Source: Arabidopsis thaliana (lineage: Eukaryota; Streptophyta; Magnoliopsida; Brassicales; Brassicaceae). Taken from it: a DNA stretch of 64,000 bases. The DNA lies in NCBI RefSeq assembly GCF_000001735.4, contig NC_003074.8, positions 15,755,261 to 15,819,260 on the forward strand, in the 5' to 3' direction. Shown here piece after piece: positions 1 through 11,828 of this stretch. Under the pieces are notes generated by a model, which was given only the letters and a program-made list of their open reading frames with translations, was not told the origin of the DNA and ran no database searches. The position numbers and the translations under genes are program-made. Position 1 is the first letter of the stretch. The number at the start of each line of letters is the position of its first letter.

Positions 1-3000
1 TTCACACCTCAAGGTATATAATATATGCTCACTGAATATGATCCAGAACATGACTCTTTCCTATTATGTTTCAGAGTGCTTGAAAAATATTCTGTTTTTT
101 TTCGTACAGTTTGATGCTTCTCTTAGAAGGCTTCAAGAGTTGGGAAAAGACAGTTTTCTGAATATGGATAATAAGTTTGAGACATATCAAAAGAGATTGT
201 CTATCGACTACAGAGAGATTTTGCATTGCCTTGATAATCTTGGCCTGATTTGCGCACACTTGGTATTTTTCTACCAGTTTAGTTTTTATTACCAGTTCTT
301 CATTTGCTTACTCATTGTTACTTTTTTCTCCCGCTAGCATACCTGTTGTGCTGATTATTTTTCTTTTTTTTTTCATCTTGCTTTCGCGATAGGCGGCTGA
401 AGTCTGCTTGGAGAAAATCTCAGATACGAAAGAGGAAAGTGAAACTTATAAAGAATGCTCAATGGTGTGCAAGGAATTTCTTGAGGATATTTTATCCACC
501 ATTGGGGTGTATTTGCCGCAAGGTAATGTATTCAAAGCTCTATATTGCATTGAGTCCTCTTCTAGTCACTAATTTTTACACTGTTTATCATTTGTGTTAT
601 TTAACAGATGATAAGAGTCTGGTAGATTTGCAGCAAAACCATCTGTCAGCAGTAATTTCTGGGCATGTATCTCCAAAGCTAAAAGAACTCTTCCATCTAT
701 TGGATTCCTTTAGGTAAATTTAAATTGTTTATCCAACTCCCAAAATTGCACCAAGATCTCCATCTGTTCTGACAATTTCAATTTGCTTGCAGAGGTGACA
801 AGCAAAAGCAGTGCCTTATTTTAGTTGAGAGAATTATAACTGCGAAAGTGATCGAAAGATTCGTTAAGAAAGAAGCCTCTTTGGCTTACCTTAATGTCTT
901 GTATTTAACCGAAAACAACCCCTCCACCAATGTATCGGCACAGAAAATGCAAATTGAAATCCCTGATTTATTTCAACATGGCAAGGTTACCTGTTCTTCA
1001 TCACAGTCAGATGTTTTATAGATTGAGAAATGTTTTTATTTTGTCTTCTCTGAAAGCTTTTTAATGCATGTAGGTGAATCTTTTATTCATCACAGATGTG
1101 GTTGAAGAGGGATTTCAGGTTCCAGATTGCTCATGCATGGTTTGTTTTGACCTGCCCAAAACAATGTGTAGTTACTCGCAGTCTCAAAAACATGCCAAAC
1201 AGAGTAATTCTAAGTCTATCATGTTTCTTGAAAGGTAGGAAGCAATATTTATTTAACACAAAATGTTTACCAAATTCCAGTTTTTGTAGCTTATTTCTGA
1301 ATACTAATTATTGTAGAGGGAACCCGAAGCAAAGAGACCATCTGCATGACCTTATGCGAAGAGAAGTCCTAATTCAAGATCCAGAAGCTCCAAACTTGAA
1401 ATCGTGTCCACCTCCAGTGAAAAATGGACACGGTGTGAAGGAGATTGGATCCATGGTTATCCCAGATTCTAACATAACTGTATCTGAGGAAGCAGCTTCC
1501 ACACAAACTATGAGTGATCCTCCTAGCAGAAATGAGCAGTTACCACCGTGTAAAAAGTTACGCTTGGATAACAATCTCTTACAATCCAACGGCAAAGAGA
1601 AGGTTGCCTCTTCTAAAAGTAAATCATCTTCATCGGCTGCAGGTATGTTTTCTAATTTATTAATTCGTCAATTAGCTGGTGTCGCTGATTTTAGTCTTTA
1701 GTTCCTCTATCAGCCGCTGTTGTATCACACACATACACGCACACATCAGCAGTTGCATATCATATGTCTATGTCTAAGGTCATGGAGCTTGTCTTAATTT
1801 GTTTATTTATGTATACATTTCTTTTTCTTTTCGCTGAACAGGTTCAAAAAAACGTAAGGAGTTGCACGGAACAACCTGTGCAAACGCATTGTCAGGAACC
1901 TGGGGAGAAAATATTGATGGCGCCACCTTTCAGGCTTATAAGTTTGACTTCTGTTGTAATATTTCTGGCGAAGTATACTCGAGTTTCTCTCTTTTGCTTG
2001 AGTCAACTCTCGCCGAGGATGTTGGTAAAGTTGAGATGGACCTTTACTTGGTCAGGAAGCTTGTCAAGGCTTCTGTCTCACCTTGTGGCCAGATACGTTT
2101 GAGTCAAGAGGAGGTACATAACTCTGATCCCTAGTTATAAACAGTTTCTTGTTTCATGGTTTGAACTTGATGTCTTCTTCTTTGTGTTTTGGATGCAGCT
2201 GGTCAAAGCAAAATATTTTCAGCAGTTTTTCTTTAATGGCATGTTTGGAAAGTTGTTTGTTGGATCTAAGTCACAGGGAACAAAGAGAGAATTTTTGCTT
2301 CAAACTGACACTAGTTCTCTTTGGCACCCTGCCTTTATGTTTCTACTGCTACCAGTTGAAACAAATGATCTAGCTTCGAGTGCGACAATTGATTGGTCAG
2401 CTATCAACTCCTGTGCCTCAATAGTTGAGTTCTTGAAGAAAAATTCTCTTCTTGATCTTCGGGATAGTGATGGGAATCAGTGCAATACCTCATCCGGTCA
2501 GGAAGTCTTACTAGACGATAAAATGGAAGAAACGAATCTGATTCATTTTGCCAATGCTTCGTCTGATAAAAATAGTCTCGAAGAACTTGTGGTCATTGCA
2601 ATTCATACTGGACGGATATACTCTATAGTTGAAGCCGTAAGCGATTCTTCTGCTATGAGCCCCTTTGAGGTGGATGCCTCATCAGGCTATGCTACTTATG
2701 CAGAATATTTTAACAAAAAGTAAGTGATATTCTAGCTTTGGCTGTTCTTTCAATCTACTTATCATAACTCTCTAGTTAATGTTATTCCCTTTTAATCAGG
2801 TATGGGATTGTTTTAGCGCACCCGAACCAGCCGTTGATGAAGTTGAAGCAGAGTCACCATGCGCACAACCTTTTAGTCGACTTCAATGAAGAGAGTAAGT
2901 TGATTCTTGAGAATTTCTCCAACATATGGAATCATTGTGTATGTTCTCATGATATTGTAGTGTGTGAGCTCTAAGATGTTGTTTCCAATGTAAATGGACA

Positions 3001-5570
3001 GTGGTTGTGAAGACAGAACCAAAAGCTGGCAATGTTAGGAAAAGAAAACCGAATATCCATGCGCATTTGCCTCCAGAGCTTTTGGCTAGAATTGATGTAC
3101 CGCGTGCTGTGCTAAAATCAATCTACTTGCTGCCTTCAGTGATGCACCGCCTAGAGTCTCTAATGTTGGCCAGCCAGCTTAGGGAAGAGATTGATTGTAG
3201 CATAGATAACTTCAGTATATCAAGTACATCGGTATGGTTTTTGAAAACTATCTGTCATTTAGAGATGAAACTAGATATCTTGATTGTCATTAAACTCTTG
3301 TCTTGGTTCAATAAATCAGATTCTTGAAGCAGTTACAACACTTACATGCCCCGAATCATTTTCAATGGAGCGGTTGGAACTGCTCGGGGATTCAGTCTTG
3401 AAGTATGTTGCGAGCTGTCATCTATTCCTTAAGTATCCTGACAAAGATGAGGGGCAACTATCACGGCAGAGACAATCGATTATATCTAACTCAAATCTTC
3501 ACCGCTTGACAACCAGTCGCAAACTACAGGTATCTTCTAACATTTGCAAGTAATGTCTTACATCAGTCAGAACACCAAAGAAATATCTTTCCATGGGGAT
3601 TGGTTTGATAGGGATACATAAGAAATGGCGCTTTTGAACCGCGTCGCTGGACTGCACCTGGTCAATTTTCTCTTTTTCCTGTTCCTTGCAAGTGTGGGAT
3701 TGATACTAGAGAAGTACCATTGGACCCAAAATTCTTCACAGAAAACATGACTATCAAAATAGGCAAGTCTTGCGACATGGGTCATAGATGGGTAGTTTCA
3801 AAATCTGTATCAGATTGCGCTGAGGCCCTGATTGGTGCCTATTATGTAAGCGGTGGATTGTCTGCTTCTCTCCATATGATGAAATGGCTCGGTATTGACG
3901 TCGATTTTGACCCAAACCTAGTCGTTGAAGCCATCAATAGAGTTTCTCTACGGTGTTACATTCCTAAAGAAGATGAGCTCATAGAGTTGGAGAGAAAGAT
4001 CCAACATGAATTCTCTGCAAAGTTTCTTTTAAAAGAGGCTATCACACACTCCTCTCTTCGTGAATCCTATTCATACGAGGTATGACTTCATCATTTTCAA
4101 CCCCTGCATTATTTGGCTGACTTATTCCCAGGTTTCCAACCTCATGCTATCATTTTTTTCCTCAAACAGAGATTAGAGTTTCTTGGCGATTCTGTACTGG
4201 ATTTTCTAATAACCCGTCATCTTTTTAACACCTACGAACAAACTGGGCCTGGAGAGATGACCGATCTTCGTTCTGCATGTGTAAACAATGAAAATTTTGC
4301 GCAAGTTGCAGTGAAAAATAACCTGCATACCCACCTTCAACGCTGTGCTACGGTTCTCGAGACTCAAATAAACGACTATCTGATGTCCTTTCAAAAGCCA
4401 GATGAGACTGGTAGATCAATCCCTTCAATACAGGGCCCTAAGGTAAAAAATATACTTGCATGACCATTTAAAGTCCCTGCCTGAGATTTCAGATTATAAA
4501 GAGAGCAAATAGGTTGACATACTTGTCTATTTTGGTTTAGGCTCTTGGAGATGTTGTGGAGAGTATCGCTGGAGCATTGCTGATCGATACGAGGTTAGAT
4601 CTCGATCAAGTGTGGAGAGTCTTTGAGCCGTTGCTTTCTCCACTTGTAACTCCAGATAAACTTCAGCTTCCTCCATACCGGGAGCTCAATGAGCTATGCG
4701 ACTCTCTTGGGTATTTCTTTCGAGTGAAATGTTCAAATGATGGTGTCAAAGCACAAGCCACGATCCAGTTGCAGCTGGATGATGTTCTTTTAACTGGAGA
4801 TGGATCTGAACAGACAAATAAACTGGCCTTGGGAAAAGCAGCTTCACATCTGCTTACACAACTTGAGGTATATATATTCTGATGTTTCCACTTGCGTGTG
4901 TGTTGGTGTGTGTGCTCAAACTTTCTTTGGTTCTTCAGAAGAGAAACATTTCACGTAAAACCTCGCTCGGGGATAATCAAAGTTCCATGGATGTCAATCT
5001 TGCTTGCAATCATAGCGACAGAGAAACTCTGACTTCAGAGACTACTGAAATCCAGAGTATAGTGATTCCATGTAAGCACTGTTATTTACCTAGAGAGATT
5101 CTTCTTTTCTTCTTCAGTTTTTTTTTTTTTTTGTATCAAGGGTTATGCATTTCATGGTTTTATGTGTTTCAGTTATTGGACCTATAAACATGAAGAAAGG
5201 CGGGCCTCGTGGAACTCTACATGAGTTTTGCAAGAAGCATCTGTGGCCAATGCCTACTTTCGATACCTCGGAAGAGAAATCCAGGTGACTTCTCATTTTG
5301 GTTCCTTTTTTCTCTGCTCTCATGTATCCCGAGTCCTGACCAATCTGAGACTGATAACTGCACAGAACTCCGTTTGAATTCATAGATGGCGGTGAGAAGC
5401 GGACTAGCTTCAGCAGTTTCACATCGACCATAACCCTAAGGATACCCAATCGTGAGGCTGTGATGTATGCTGGAGAAGCAAGGCCTGACAAGAAGAGTTC
5501 CTTCGACTCTGCAGTCGTGGAATTGCTTTATGAGCTCGAGCGCCGCAAGATCGTCATAATACAAAAGTAG
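1..5570 (+). CDS. DCL3: Dicer-like 3 ribonuclease, 3' part of the gene (5' end outside window)
   Basis: Many-exon gene entered from inside; the last codon is TAG at 5568-5570. DCL3 cuts Pol IV/RDR2 double-stranded RNA into 24-nt siRNAs in the nucleus for RNA-directed DNA methylation. In order I read the helicase C-terminal domain ([20 protein letters not shown] about 1095-1160, after joining exons), a charged linker (1320-1650), the Dicer dimerisation/DUF283 region (about 1860-2115), the PAZ region (about 2190-2900, with [11 protein letters not shown]), RNase IIIa ([13 protein letters not shown] near 3370, [11 protein letters not shown] near 3815), RNase IIIb ([13 protein letters not shown] near 4170, [12 protein letters not shown] near 4550) and two C-terminal dsRNA-binding domains (about 4690-4870 and 5370-5565). 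The acidic residues of both RNase III centres are present, so the visible part looks intact. The DCL3 name, rather than DCL1, 2 or 4, rests on the linker and C-terminus and on the neighbouring genes. Confidence 0.95.
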
Positions 5571-5687
5571 ACTAATTTAGACTGTACTATATATGATTCA
5601 CATTTAGTCATCTCGAGCAGATCTTGGAAATGCGAGAACTCCCAAATAATAGTTTTGTATCTGAATCTCTAATTTATATGTTAATTG

Positions 5688-8003
5688 TTATGCCTTAATG
5701 ATAAGCTCATAGACATTACTACAGTTGAAGCTACTAACACGTTTTAGCATCTCGAAACCTTTCTCGGATCCGAGAAACTGAATACGTTTGAATACAGTCT
5801 TCCCGCCTTTCATCACCGAGTCCGCTGCTCGGAGCTTTTCACTGTGCCTCGAGTTGGTGTGAATAGCTGCTTTGAGTTCTTCCTCGGACATGTTTTCCTG
5901 CGACAGTACATACAACACACAAAACTACTTTGAAAATGGTTTCGTCAACGAGATACTGGCACATATGAGGACATTGCTACCTGATAGAATGCATAGATGT
6001 TTTGGAGAATCTGCTGACATGTAAAGCCGGTTTCACTGAAATACGACCTGGAAGAAGGTCCCATTTCACCATACCAATCGATTGGAAGTAGTAATGTTAT
6101 AAAATGGTTTTTGTATACCAACTCCATTCTCTCACTGTCATGCCATAACAACAATAAACAACATGAGCTTTATAAACTTAAAAGAGTAGCTTGGATCTCA
6201 AGTTACATAGATGAAGTAGAACATAGGAACCTTTCTGTGAGCAGTCTCATGGAGTGAGTGAATGAATCATTAGATTTAGCATCAAAGAAGGCAGATAAAG
6301 ATTTTCTTTCGATATCGTCGTTGTTGCTGAAACTATCTATGATAACACTAGCTGTTGAAGTTGGTTCAGATATTGTCCAAGAGATAGAATCTAGAAGGCT
6401 GCTCAGATTTAACGGCTGGATCAGAGTCTTCCCCATCTGTTTTATGAACAAAGAAAATATAGTTCGGTTTAGCGATTGCTCGGTTTTCGAAGATGAAATA
6501 GAGAAAAAGATGAAATGCCTTTGCGTGGCGATTTGTGACAGTCTTTTTGGCGGATTCCACAATCTTCTGCCTTTCTTTGTGTGGTCTCGTCCTATCTGTA
6601 GGAGATTCCTGTAGGAGCACAAGATTAAAGGACTAGAGACTTCATGAATACTTATCTACAGACAAAAGATACCTTCCCAAGATTCTCAATCATTGTCCTA
6701 AGATCTCGTGCCAAATCATCTGACATTTGAACTAGATTTTGCGTTGGTTTCTCTTCCAACGTCTTCTGAAGCCATAGTGGCTGAAACAGGCGACAATTTT
6801 ACATAAAGCAACCAAAGGATAATGTACCGCAAACAAGATGGAAAATGAGTTCTCATTAGCTTACTGTAACAAGATTGCTAGAGTGACCAAGATATCTTAA
6901 AACAGAACCACCTTCACATACAACATGACTAGCATTACATCCAATGAACCATTGAGTCATAAGCTTGGCACCTCCTTCAACAGCCACCTGTGAAACCTAC
7001 AAGAATTGGAATGTAGCCGTTGATCCACGGGCGTTGCTACATACGTTTAAAACTCATAAGGTGTTTAGGACTAACCTGGCGTCTCACTTCCTCTGAAATA
7101 TCAGCATCGATAAAAACCGAATAGCCTGACAAGGCCAAGTCCTTGCTTCCTGTGACCTCTATTCCTTGAACTCCTCCTCCTCTATGTAGTTTTTCTACCG
7201 CGTAAACCGACTTTAATCCATCTTCATTCACCTTAGTCTCTTCGGGATTTTTGACCGCGTAGAAAGACTCACTCAGCTTAACTACAACAAAATCACATCT
7301 AGTATGAGAAATAATCAACAAAGAATGTGCAAACTCGGTTAAAGACATACACACCATTTCTACAGACACTGTCCACAAACCACCCAAGCGTAACGATATA
7401 CAAAGTCTCTCTTCTTCCATGTTTCAATGCATGCTCAAACTTCCGTCCATCATAATTGTATACTCCTTTTTGTGTTAAGAAACTAACACAAAGCTACATA
7501 AATGTTCATGTTTATAATTTCAAAAGATTACTCTAAATTCTATAGTAACATAAGGATATCTGAACAACCAAATGTGTACATAGAGAATGCAAAAGTGCAC
7601 TGTATTCACCACCAAGTCTCTCTGTAGCTTCCTTGACCTGTTTCCTTGCCTCTACATACAACAATTGATACTCAATTCATAAAACTAGCTCAGAGTTCTT
7701 TACAAATACGCTGATTGATTTTGTCTATTAACAAAAAGTTGAATAATCGAGGTATTAATTTATCGAGTATTAATTTATAAATGTTTTGTTGGTACCTTTA
7801 GAGAGACCAGTTACGCAGATGATTAGACCAGAGAAAGGTCCATCGGAACGAACCGGTGGATGGAATCGGGAGGTGGTGGTGGTGGTGGTGGCCGGAGAAA
7901 AAGGCTCCGATATACGACTGCCACGTAGTGAGGGCGTGAAATCCACGCGCAGCTTCGAACACCTCTTTGTATCAATCACCTCTGCTCTTCTAACACCTTC
8001 CAT
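5688..8003 (-). CDS. BRCT-domain protein (putative DNA-damage response)
   Basis: Convergent with DCL3; the two stop codons lie about 120 bp apart. The chosen start is the ATG at 8003 (MEGVRRAEVIDTKR); the upstream in-frame option is a TTG. Exon 1 encodes a threonine run from a GTG/GGT microsatellite at about 7872-7889, then the first BRCT strand (FSGLIICVTGLSK). Later exons give EARKQVKEATERLGGEYS (about 7610-7652), YNYDGRKFEHALKHGRRE plus the BRCT-type GWFVDSV (about 7360-7465), a second BRCT-like unit (SGYSVFIDADISEEVRRQV near 7130, then GAKLMTQWFIGCNASHVV near 6940), a PLWLQKTLEEKPTQNL exon (about 6672-6782) and a less conserved C-terminus ending LIIKA at 5690. BRCT domains bind phosphopeptides in checkpoint and repair proteins. 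The family and gene order match the neighbour I remember for DCL3; the specific role is unknown. Exon borders inside 5900-6660 are approximate. Confidence 0.85.
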
Positions 8004-8834
8004 AAGAAAATATGTTTGAATCTTGGAGTTCAAGGAAGAGGACGAAGATTACAAGCGTAACTTATGAAAACATAATAAACTAATAAAAGATTGTTGAAAG
8101 AAAAGAAGATTATGAGTATCTGAAGAATATGTATAGTAGAGGTGAGCATGATCGTTTATTTTAGGAAAGTAAATCCTTCGTCATTACAATCAAACGACTT
8201 CGTTGATATTTTAGTATTAACGCAATTAGTTCTCCATTATTTTATTTAAGAAAAAAGATTTTTTTTTTTTTTGACATATATCAACATATGAACGATAATT
8301 TGACATGTATCATATGATCACGCGAGTTACTAACTTTAAAAACTATATTTTATATAATAAAATTATATGACATAATATTTTAATTAACACGATACAAAAT
8401 TTAATCCAATATAGAAAAAAATCACGAAACAAAATTTTAATGTAAAAAAATACATTAATATGTATCAAAATCTAATAATAGAAATGGTTAAATATGGAAA
8501 AAACTTCTTAAGAAAAAAAAAACTAGTCAAAGTAACAATAATAGTTTCAGTTTGCTGGAAAAAAAACATAGTTTAATTGGAAAACGAAATACATCAAATC
8601 ATAATGCAATCATATGTATACAGGATAGTGTTATATATATCTTAACCACATAATTAAAAGACCAATTTTTATTGCAATCATATATATACAAAATAAAGTG
8701 TTATATATATATATATATATATTAACTACATAATTAAAAGACCAATTTTATTTGATTTTCTGATGTAGACAAATATTTATACATGTTTAAAACACGTACC
8801 CGTCTATACATCCGCGGATATATTTACATGTGTA
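8004..8834. other. AT-rich intergenic stretch
   Basis: About 0.8 kb upstream of the BRCT gene. The part next to the gene is presumably its promoter and 5' UTR. Beyond that are homopolymer runs and a short TA microsatellite near 8704-8722. The phrase accaattttta-ttgcaatcatatatatac and its neighbours occur twice (about 8590-8670 and 8655-8735), so a small tandem duplication is present. No coding potential seen. Confidence 0.5.
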
Positions 8835-10265
8835 AAGCTCAAGTTTCTTTTTTTAAATAGGAAAGGGGGAACAAATATCCCCCAATTTATTAATTAAGTA
8901 AAAAATTAATTACAACCAAATATTTTGTGGAAAGCTCGTCCAGTTAGAATCCTCTAACATTATTGAATGGATCACATCAGTACAAGAATCAAAAGAATGA
9001 AAACCTAACTATAAAAAAAGGCATAGTTTGCTAACCCGTCAGTCAGAAGGTTAACTATAAAACCTTCTGACTGACGGGTTAGCTTCTCGATATACGTGAA
9101 TAACCCAGACTTACCAATTTCTTGTGATAAAGCCTTGGCAAAGATGTATCAAGAAAGACAGCGGATGAGCATCACTCAACCTTGTTCGTAGAAGTCCAAC
9201 CACCAAATCTGAATTCAACTCCAACTCTATTCGACGAAATCCTGTCTCCCAACCAATGACCAAACCGTAGTACACACCCCCATAGTTCTTCCGTCGCTGT
9301 TGAGCATATACCTATGTTCAGCGTGAACCCTCCCAGCCATAATACCTCCCCATCGGATCACCCCCAAGCAGTGGCCAGTCCCGAGTTTCCACGAGACGCT
9401 CCATTTATAGTAAGTTTAACCCACCTTATACTCGGTGTGTTCGTTTTTCACCAAAAACATCACTACACCCCACTTCCAACTCCACCAAACCGCCATACTG
9501 AACAATGTAGGCCAACCTTACTCGCTAGTGCTTCCTCCAGTACTTAGATTTTCAAACAACCATTCCAAAAGAGATTTGGTAAAAAAGCATGTTGTCGCCG
9601 TTGAGGCACCAACCTCCTCCAAATACCATCCATCGGGGCAGTCTCTCAGCAAATGAATTATTGTTTCACTAGCAGCTTTACACACTTGGCAAATCTCACT
9701 TTCTCTAATATGACGTCTAAAACGTTCTACATTCGTCATTATTACTTGATGGCTAACCAGCTAGAGAAAAACACGCACTCTCTCCGGCGCTAGCACATTC
9801 CAAATCCATTTGTAGTAATTTGCGATACATGATCGGTGTTCCATATCCAACGTTAATAAAGAATATGTCACCGTACGTACCGAAAACTCGCCATTAGGAA
9901 TACCTTGCCAAGACAACTTATCGCCTATGCCCGTCACACCTTGCACCACTACCGCAAACAACCTCTATATTATATTAACTAGAAAGTAGTGATTTAGTCT
10001 CACCATATCCCCTCCCGACCATTCTAGCTAGTAGCACTCTATGAGTTTTCCATCTCCTCTGGAAGTAACGGAGACGTAAGCCGTAGTGAAAGTGGATCCT
10101 CCAAGAACCATCTATCCATCCAAAAACGAATAGCTTTCTCATCTCCAGAGACCCATCCTATCCCATGCAGTACAACTTCTCGAATCCTCAATACCACACT
10201 CCCCCATGTGGATGACCAGCTTCCAAAGCTCAAGTTCTTGGATACACTCCACAACAAATAGTAAC
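8835..10265 (-). mobile_element. Decayed LINE (non-LTR retrotransposon), 3' portion
   Basis: Read on the minus strand, broken frames give successive pieces typical of plant LINE polyproteins. First comes the region after the RT (STWGSVVLRIREVV and IRFWMDRWF, about 10085-10210). Then GDKLSWQGIPNGEFSVRTVTY with WIWNVLAPERVRVFLW (9770-9960), the zf-RVT box (ERFRRHIRESEICQVCKAAS and IIHLLRDCP, 9610-9735), and an RNase H tail (LTDGLANYAF near 9020-9060). A T-rich stretch near 8838-8850 is the likely poly(A) end. Frameshifts and stops separate the pieces, so the element is dead. It is a different LINE from the one at 53 kb. The left border is approximate. Confidence 0.8.
9030..9083. repeat. Perfect 23-bp inverted repeat (hairpin) with 8-nt loop
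   Basis: The arm 9030-9052 (gctaacccgtcagtcagaag + gtt) is the exact reverse complement of 9061-9083; the loop is aactataa. It sits in the decayed LINE where the RNase H tail motif LTDGLANYA should be read. One arm is the expected coding sequence and the other is an extra inverted copy. Confidence 0.95.
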
Positions 10266-10270
10266 ATGTG

Positions 10271-10352
10271 AAACTGAATATTTCGCCTTAGGGGATTACG
10301 GGCTTCGAACCAGAACCTCCTGGATTAAAAAAAAAAAAAAAACTGAATATTT
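10271..10352 (+). mobile_element. 5'-truncated SINE with 13-bp target-site duplication
   Basis: The body at 10284-10339 is only about 56 bp and ends in CCTGGATT followed by an A run. It is flanked by direct repeats of AAACTGAATATTT (10271-10283 and 10340-10352). The body matches the 3' tail of the SINE at 29.2 kb (GGGGATTACGGGC, then AGAACCTCCTGGATT), so the two belong to one family. The tRNA-like head is missing, as expected from incomplete reverse transcription. Confidence 0.8.
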
Positions 10353-11100
10353 AGGATGATATGGTTATCTCTATTGATATTTGTTACCTATATGTAATTT
10401 TTTTAACTTAATTTTTAATTCGAAAATAAATCATATGAATCATGATTCAACAATTAAGTCAATATTGATTCGAATCGATGATGTTGTAGTCTGTGACTTC
10501 TGTGTTTGGCCGTTTGTGTTTTTGAGGAGTGATCACGTCAAGTCTATCGAACAAGATTATTGTTGGGAATGACTGTTCAAATAACTTTTGTCACTGTCAC
10601 TGATAGTGATCATTCATAGGCAAAGGATATTTTCTTAATAATTACGCAATGTGGAAAACAAGAAAGCAAAGAAATGCAAAAAAGAAAGTAGGTCCATATA
10701 GATGTGATTTATCTTATAACTATATACCAATCATACATTAGTCTCTTAACTATATACCAATCATAAATGAAGCAAATCTTATTGTCTTTTCTTGCTTTGG
10801 TATTGTATTCAAAGTTGGAATATGCTAAGAGTTGAAACGTTAAAAGTTAAAACACGTCGTAATTAAACATAGTGGGCTTGCTGGATCGGCCCAAATGCTT
10901 TTCTATTTTATCAAATACGTTGACCCATTAATTCTTCCAACTCTTTCAATTATCAAATGAAAGTAAAACGCAGCGTTTCATTAACATTCTTCTTCAACCT
11001 CTAAACCCTAATATTTGGAAATTGTTGATGGCAGAAGATTTGCAGACAGACAGATTTTGTTGGGGTTTTAGTCAAAATTTCTTTGGTGTTAGTGAAAGTG
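10353..11100. other. Intergenic stretch upstream of the PI4K-like gene
   Basis: A short repeated phrase (aactatataccaatcata) occurs at about 10718 and 10748. Around 10870-11030 there is a CCCA/GGGC-containing segment and CTAAACCCTAA (about 11000), a telo-box-like promoter motif. That suggests a once functional promoter for the gene that follows. Confidence 0.4.
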
Positions 11101-11754
11101 ATGGCAGGCTGCTCAATGATGAAAGTGGATCGAACATTTCCTGATCTCAAGGAGATTCCGGTAGATCTTGCTACTCGTTTCCGGCAGATGATAGAGTGGT
11201 TGGAGATTGCAAATTCAGAGTGTAGATTGACTCCATACAAAAAGATAAGTCATATTTATCAGATTTTCCATTCACAAGGTGTTCTTGAATGTTTATTTAG
11301 GAGAGGAGAAGATGATATAAGTTTTATGATAGAGGCATCTGTGTACTTATTGGACCATCCACTAGATGGTTCAAGATCATCATCTCCAACCATTTGTGAC
11401 TTTGCTGGAGTGTTGCCCACGATTTTTGTGACCTTTAGAAACAAGCGACTTGGAACGATGGTATCCGGTGCTTCGGTGGAATTCATGGAATTCGCGCATC
11501 ACATTCAAGAACACATTCATCGTACGAGCTTTCCTGAAATAAGAACGGCCGAAATACACAAGATTTCATTGATTGATGTACGTTTTGGCAACATGGATCG
11601 CAATGCCAAAAACATTATCGTCAAAGTAGAAGATAACATACCCCATTTTGTTCCCATCGATCATGAAATGTGTTTCATTAACACAGGGCAAAACTACAAC
11701 TTGTGTAAGCCGTATTGGTTATCTTTGGAGGATAGTAGTATTTACGAAGCATAA
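11101..11754 (+). pseudogene. Truncated phosphatidylinositol 4-kinase gamma-like protein
   Basis: An open frame of 218 codons from the ATG at 11101; the frame is open to 11083. Plant PI4K-gamma landmarks are visible: EASVYLLDHP (family EAAAYLLDHP), then the loop SFPEIRTAEIHKISLIDVRFGN, the catalytic-loop equivalent MDRNAKNIIV (family SDRHAGNILV) and FVPIDHEMCF (family LIPIDHGLCLP). The asparagine for histidine and lysine for glycine in the DRHAGN motif are poor for catalysis. The N-lobe with the ATP-binding lysine and the C-terminal third are missing, compared with several hundred residues in typical members. I infer a relic or non-catalytic derivative. Intact reading over 650 bp means recent expression cannot be excluded. 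Confidence 0.65.
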
Positions 11755-11769
11755 TCTGTAGAGTGTATT

Positions 11770-11828
11770 GGCTATGTGGTAGATCTCGAATGGATGCAAG
11801 CATCCACATCGAGATCTGCCATATAGCC
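11770..11828. repeat. Near-perfect inverted repeat, about 28 bp arms, 2-nt loop
   Basis: Arm 11770-11797 (ggctatgtggtagatctcga...) pairs with 11800-11828 with only a few mismatches. The arms meet at GGATGC-AA-GCATCC. It lies 16 bp after the stop of the PI4K-like frame. It could be a small foldback element or a local inverted duplication. Confidence 0.85.

Noticed and set aside
1-8003. A functional link between DCL3 and the adjacent transposon block
   Set aside because: Position alone gives no evidence; no inverted-repeat source of DCL3 substrates was found near the gene itself.
9314-9656. Plus-strand open frames in the 9.3-9.7 kb region
   Set aside because: They are antisense to the decayed LINE zf-RVT region.
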